Positions 5,326-8,360 of a stretch of 8,360 nt of DNA are shown here, in pieces. The notes under the pieces are model-generated. The model saw nothing but the letters and a program-made list of their open reading frames with translations. It had not been told where the DNA came from and searched no databases. Positions within the stretch are counted from its first letter, which is position 1, and each line of letters starts with the position of its first letter. The translations under genes were made by a program, and so were the position numbers. The DNA is from Sulfurimonas sp. GTDB lineage: Bacteria; Campylobacterota; Campylobacteria; Campylobacterales; Sulfurimonadaceae. The stretch lies in the NCBI GenBank assembly GCA_002733945.2, contig NVXO02000002.1, positions 400,376-408,735 of the forward strand. The letters are read 5' to 3'.

Positions 5326-5358
5326 TAGCGGAAATTTATTGGCTATCTTCAACCGTTA
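5326..5358. repeat. Repeat copy 2 (33 bp), overlapping the end of the nitrobindin-like gene
   Basis: It matches 3371-3403 at 29 of 33 positions in direct orientation, 1,955 bp away. Ends TAGCGG (5326-5331) and CCGTTA (5353-5358) still pair through a G-T wobble. Its last three bases (5356-5358) are the stop codon of the minus-strand gene. It lies between the convergent toxin and nitrobindin-like genes, so it could also act as a two-way transcript end, but it lacks a T-run. Confidence 0.7.
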
Positions 5359-5895
5359 CTTCACTCTATTTAAAGTATTCTCATCCGTATGCTCAAAACT
5401 CTTCCCATAGATGTCTACCATAGTTGTCTCGAAGTAGTGTAGAGTATCTCCCGTAATTTTTAGACTCTTTGTAAATGAAGTTGTTTTTGCCTTTTTAGAC
5501 ATAAACTCAGTCTGTACAACTCCTGATATATCTGTTGTAACTTCGAGTGAAGTACTTTGCTCATTCTCTACTGCCTTACCACTTGCAACGACACATACAG
5601 CTCTAGGAATAGCTAAAGAAAAAGTCACTTCATCATTCTCTTTGTCCCACATCCAGTAACCTGTTTGATGGTGGATGGGAGCATTGTCCCCTATTCGGTT
5701 AACATTAAGTACATAATGCACAGCTGCTAAGGTTTGCTCTTCTGCGTTTGTCACTGTACCTATGCCCGTATAAACGATGGTTTCATAAAAAGCATTGACT
5801 TCTTTTTCTTCATCTGGATCAGGTGCGATGTCTGTCCCCTTATCACCCTTCCAAGTTCCTATAAGTTTTGTAAGTGGTCCATAATCTATATCCAT
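5356..5895 (-). CDS. Nitrobindin-like heme-binding beta-barrel protein
   Basis: A 179-aa cytoplasmic protein without signal peptide or membrane segment. The N-terminal LIGTWKGDKG (11-20) is the GxWxGxG-type motif of nitrobindin/THAP4-like ten-stranded beta-barrels. HHQTGYWMW (75-83), VTFSLAIPRAV (90-100) and FEHTDENTLNRV (167-178) follow the family's order. H169 in HTxxxL sits where the heme-ligating histidine is in nitrobindins; that is by analogy. Characterised members bind heme b and react with nitric oxide or peroxynitrite; activity here is untested. Ribosome binding site AAAGGA is 6 bp from the start. It is transcribed divergently from fic and converges on the toxin gene. The stop lies inside repeat copy 2. 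A heme-free fatty-acid-binding-like barrel is the alternative. Confidence 0.65.
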   Translation of the reverse strand: MDIDYGPLTKLIGTWKGDKGTDIAPDPDEEKEVNAFYETIVYTGIGTVTNAEEQTLAAVHYVLNVNRIGDNAPIHHQTGYWMWDKENDEVTFSLAIPRAVCVVASGKAVENEQSTSLEVTTDISGVVQTEFMSKKAKTTSFTKSLKITGDTLHYFETTMVDIYGKSFEHTDENTLNRVK

Positions 5896-5934
5896 GCTGT
5901 TTCCTTTAAATGTTTAAAACTATTGTGACACTAC

Positions 5935-5978
5935 TTGACTTAAAAACTCTTGAGTGTATAATTAGTAAAACAAAGGAG
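5935..5978 (+). promoter_or_regulatory. Sigma-70-type promoter and Shine-Dalgarno for fic
   Basis: TTGACT (5935-5940), a 16-bp spacer and TATAAT (5957-5962) are close to consensus. AAAGGAG (5972-5978) lies 11 bp before the ATG at 5990, slightly long. The 94 bp between the divergent genes must also hold the minus-strand promoter, which I cannot place with confidence. Confidence 0.7.
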
Positions 5979-5989
5979 CTAAGACTACG

Positions 5990-7057
5990 ATGAAAGAGTT
6001 TATTCCAAAACCTTTACCCTTTACTCAAACAGTAGAAACGACAAAGGTTCTCAAAAAAACTATCTCTGCAAATCGTGCTTTAGCTCGACTTAATGGTGTT
6101 GCTAAAATCATTCCTAATCAGGCTATTTTGATAAACTCTTTAGTTTTGCAAGAAGCTAAAGATAGTAGTGAGATAGAGAATATCATCACGACTCATGATG
6201 AGCTCTACCGTGCATCTTTAAATATCGCAGATGTGACAAATGAAGCCAAAGAGGTACAAAACTACTCCTCTGCACTTTTAAAAGGTTATGGGCTTGTCAC
6301 AGAGAACAAACTGCTTCTCAAAAAGTACATCGTTGAGATACAAGAAGAATTAGAACAAAACAGTGCGGGAGTGAGAAAACAGAGTGGCACAAATCTCAAA
6401 AATGCTCATACGGGTGAAGTGATTTTTACTCCACCTCAAGAGTATGAAACATTACAAAACCTTTTAAGTAATCTTGAGAAGTTTATAAATGAGCCCAATG
6501 ATGTTGACCCTCTTATAAATATGGCGATAATTCATTATCAGTTTGAAACCATTCATCCCTTTTATGATGGTAATGGTAGAACTGGTCGCATTATCAATAT
6601 CTTGTATCTTATTTTACAGGGTTTACTTGATATTCCGATTCTTTATCTTAGTCGATATATCATTCAAAACAAAAGTGATTATTATAGACTACTTCAAGAG
6701 GTGAGAACCGAGGGCAAACTAGAAGAGTGGATTTTGTATATGCTTGATGGTGTAGAGCAGACTGCTTTGGAAACCATTGAACTTGTTGAAAGTATTTATG
6801 GGCTGATGCAGGAGACTGCAAGCATTCTAAAAGAAAGATTACCTAAAATTTATTCTAAAGATTTGATAGAAATTTTATTTATGCACCCATATACCAAGAT
6901 TGATTTTTTAGTAACTAGACTTAGTATCACAAGAAAAACAGCTTCTAGTTACCTCAAACAGATTGAAGATTTAGAGCTCTTGGGTTCAATAAAGATAGGA
7001 AGAAGTAAATACTTTATCAATAAAGAACTTTTCAAACTTCTACACAAGGGTATTTAA
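5990..7057 (+). CDS. fic: Class II Fic-family AMP-transferase with C-terminal winged helix
   Basis: A 355-aa protein with the full Fic active-site motif HPFYDGNGRTGR (189-200; catalytic H189, Mg-binding D193, ATP-binding N195-R200). The inhibitory helix motif S/T-xxx-E-G/N occurs as SSEIEN (59-64) N-terminal to the Fic core, which makes it class II with E63 expected to block ATP gamma-phosphate binding. A flap-like TGEVIFTPP (141-149) also fits. The C-terminal 80 residues (TKIDFLVTRLSITRKTASSY then LLGSIKIGRSKYF) read as a winged helix-turn-helix. Order and length match the Shewanella SoFic type. Such enzymes transfer AMP to hydroxyl side chains of proteins, often themselves or partners; the target here is unknown. 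It has its own promoter and is divergent from the nitrobindin-like gene; no separate antitoxin gene is needed or seen. Confidence 0.92.
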   Translation: MKEFIPKPLPFTQTVETTKVLKKTISANRALARLNGVAKIIPNQAILINSLVLQEAKDSSEIENIITTHDELYRASLNIADVTNEAKEVQNYSSALLKGYGLVTENKLLLKKYIVEIQEELEQNSAGVRKQSGTNLKNAHTGEVIFTPPQEYETLQNLLSNLEKFINEPNDVDPLINMAIIHYQFETIHPFYDGNGRTGRIINILYLILQGLLDIPILYLSRYIIQNKSDYYRLLQEVRTEGKLEEWILYMLDGVEQTALETIELVESIYGLMQETASILKERLPKIYSKDLIEILFMHPYTKIDFLVTRLSITRKTASSYLKQIEDLELLGSIKIGRSKYFINKELFKLLHKGI

Positions 7058-7062
7058 TTTGG

Positions 7063-7155
7063 TTTTTTACCTAAGTCTCAACCATATGGGTAAAAAAGTA
7101 ATTAAATTACCTATATTATATTCATATGTCAAAAATAATCAATAACTTACCCATA
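7063..7155. promoter_or_regulatory. Regularly spaced TTACCYA boxes and inverted repeats upstream of cobQ
   Basis: TTACCTA at 7067 and 7107 and TTACCCA at 7147 are exactly 40 bp apart; the inverse TGGGTAA at 7087 lies midway between the first two. This makes two inverted pairs: TTTTTTACC (7063-7071) with GGTAAAAAA (7089-7097), and TATGGGTAA (7085-7093) with TTACCCATA (7147-7155). CATATG also recurs at 40 bp (7083, 7123). The first pair may act as the fic terminator; the whole may be a regulator-binding array for cobQ. No cobalamin riboswitch pattern is visible. Confidence 0.4.
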
Positions 7156-7170
7156 ATAAAAAGGCTCTAA

Positions 7171-8360
7171 ATGAACTCACTCAGCATATTTGGTACAAGT
7201 AGTGATGCTGGTAAATCTACTCTCTCTTTTGCTATCACTTATCTACTTCATAAACAAGGCATAAAGGTAGCCCCTTTTAAGGCACAAAATGTCTCTAACA
7301 ACTCTCAGGTAACGGATATAGACGATGGGGAGATAGCTATTCCTCAAGCTTTTGCAGCTGAGGCTATTGGACTTCCTACGTCACCTCTTATGAACCCTAT
7401 ATTACTAAAGTCAGGTGGAGCTAGTCGTGCGCATATGATTATAAACGGGAAAAGCGTTGGCGATACTGATGTTTGGGAATACTACCGAAATATGAAAAAA
7501 CTCAAACCCATAGTTAAATCTGCCTTTTTGAGTCTGCAAGAAGAGTTCGAGTGCATAGTTGCTGAGGGTGCTGGAAGTCCAGTTGAGTTAAACCTTATGG
7601 AAAAAGACCTCTCCAACATCTATATAGCAGATGAGTTTAACACTAAAATAGTACTAGTAGCAGATATACAGCGCGGTGGTGTATTTGCTTCTATCTATGG
7701 CGTTTACAACTTACTCCCTAACAAACTCCGTAAAAACGTTATAGGTGTTGTTATAAACAAATTTCAGGGTGACATGTCGCTCTTTGACCAGGGTGTAAAA
7801 ATCATAGAAAACGATTTTAAAATACCTGTTTTAGGTGTTGTTCCTTTTAAACCATTTAACCTTGGTTTTGAAGATTCGGCATCGCTTATGGGGTACACTC
7901 AAGATACTCAAAATGCCATCATAAGAGTCGGAGTTATAAAACTCCCACATATCTCAAACTTTACAGACTTTGAACCTCTTGTAGTTGACCCTGAGATAGA
8001 GCTGCGTTTCATCACGTCTGTCAGTGAGATGAGTTCTTGTGAGCTCATAATCCTACCAGGAAGTAAACGAGTGATAGATGATTTGGCATGGTTGAGAGAG
8101 AGAGGTTTTGAGATAAAACTCAGTTCTAAAAAGACTAGTGTAGTAGCTATTTGTGGTGGTTACGAGATGATGTTTGAGAAAATTTTAGATGAAGAAGCCA
8201 TAGAGTCTGAGTTTAAAGAGATAGATGGTTTTGGACGACTGAAAGGTGCTGTTACATTTACTAAAGACAAGATTGTTAAAAAAGGCTCTTACAATATATT
8301 TGGGCTGATGGTTGATGGTTATGAGATACATAACGGCATCACTAAAAAACGCTGTAAGAG
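7171..8360 (+). CDS. cobQ: CobQ/CbiP, adenosylcobyric acid synthase (3' end outside window)
   Basis: Reads without interruption for 396 codons to the window edge; about 90-100 residues are missing compared with the usual 480-500. CobQ amidates side chains b, d, e and g of adenosylcobyrinate a,c-diamide using glutamine and ATP. The P-loop variant GTSSDAGKST (8-17), FKAQNVSNNS (36-45), MNPILLKSGG, the signature EGAGSPVELNL and VADIQRGGVFAS identify the dethiobiotin-synthetase-like ATP domain. LPHISNFTDFEPL and LPGSKRVIDDL (the latter shown as motif) lead into the glutamine amidotransferase domain with catalytic C328 in ICGGYEMM. The triad histidine lies beyond the edge. Start ATG 7171 has only a weak AAGG 6 bp upstream but gives the canonical N-terminus. 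It is 113 bp after fic and probably has its own promoter. Confidence 0.93.
   Translation, partial: MNSLSIFGTSSDAGKSTLSFAITYLLHKQGIKVAPFKAQNVSNNSQVTDIDDGEIAIPQAFAAEAIGLPTSPLMNPILLKSGGASRAHMIINGKSVGDTDVWEYYRNMKKLKPIVKSAFLSLQEEFECIVAEGAGSPVELNLMEKDLSNIYIADEFNTKIVLVADIQRGGVFASIYGVYNLLPNKLRKNVIGVVINKFQGDMSLFDQGVKIIENDFKIPVLGVVPFKPFNLGFEDSASLMGYTQDTQNAIIRVGVIKLPHISNFTDFEPLVVDPEIELRFITSVSEMSSCELIILPGSKRVIDDLAWLRERGFEIKLSSKKTSVVAICGGYEMMFEKILDEEAIESEFKEIDGFGRLKGAVTFTKDKIVKKGSYNIFGLMVDGYEIHNGITKKRCK

Noticed and set aside
7058..7170. Cobalamin riboswitch upstream of cobQ
   Set aside because: Only 113 bp are available and no B12-box-like conserved core is seen; the gap is AT-rich with short boxes instead.
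2365..7170. CRISPR array or tRNA/rRNA genes in the accessory block
   Set aside because: No regularly spaced repeats with unique spacers, and no cloverleaf or rRNA-like segments were found; the repeats present are two copies 1,955 bp apart and isolated palindromes.

Overview
The window looks like a chromosomal piece of a Campylobacterota (epsilonproteobacterial) genome, probably close to Sulfurimonas. The base composition is AT-rich, genes are tightly packed, and the protein styles (cysteine-rich cobalamin-locus protein, CobD, CobQ) fit that group. This assignment is inference from sequence style, not from a database match.

Layout. Bases 2-2364 hold four plus-strand genes in one tight run: a cysteine-rich small-domain protein (open at the window's left edge), an aminoglycoside-phosphotransferase-fold small-molecule kinase, a ribbon-helix-helix antitoxin-like protein, and CobD. 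CobQ (7171 to the right edge, incomplete) belongs to the same pathway: adenosylcobalamin synthesis from cobyrinate through cobyric acid and attachment of the aminopropanol (or ethanolamine) phosphate arm. CobD makes the phosphorylated linker, and the kinase is a plausible supplier of CobD's substrate.

Between cobD and cobQ lies about 4.8 kb of accessory DNA. It starts with roughly 500 bp without a convincing gene (2365-2861): two near-identical odd-length palindromes, a candidate terminator, and a GC-richer, strongly foldable 195-bp element (2624-2818) with a 16-bp perfect outer stem enclosing further hairpins. Then come a BrnT/BrnA toxin-antitoxin pair, a 33-bp repeat (copy 1), a RhuM-family gene, a Phd/YefM-RelE/ParE toxin-antitoxin pair, the same repeat (copy 2), a minus-strand nitrobindin-like heme-binding beta-barrel gene, and a class II Fic AMP-transferase with its own strong promoter.

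The main point of interest is the architecture. The two 33-bp repeats each begin 6-9 bp after the last stop codon of a toxin-antitoxin module. The repeats and the large foldable element share TAACGG/CCGTTA-type inverted ends. This resembles gene-plus-recombination-site cassettes, although the sites are not canonical attC sites and no integrase is present. Other items worth checking are the kinase as a possible missing threonine/serine kinase of B12 synthesis, an orphan antitoxin-like gene translationally coupled to cobD, an apparently leaderless brnT, a 25-bp near-perfect palindrome inside rhuM, and boxes at exact 40-bp spacing upstream of cobQ.
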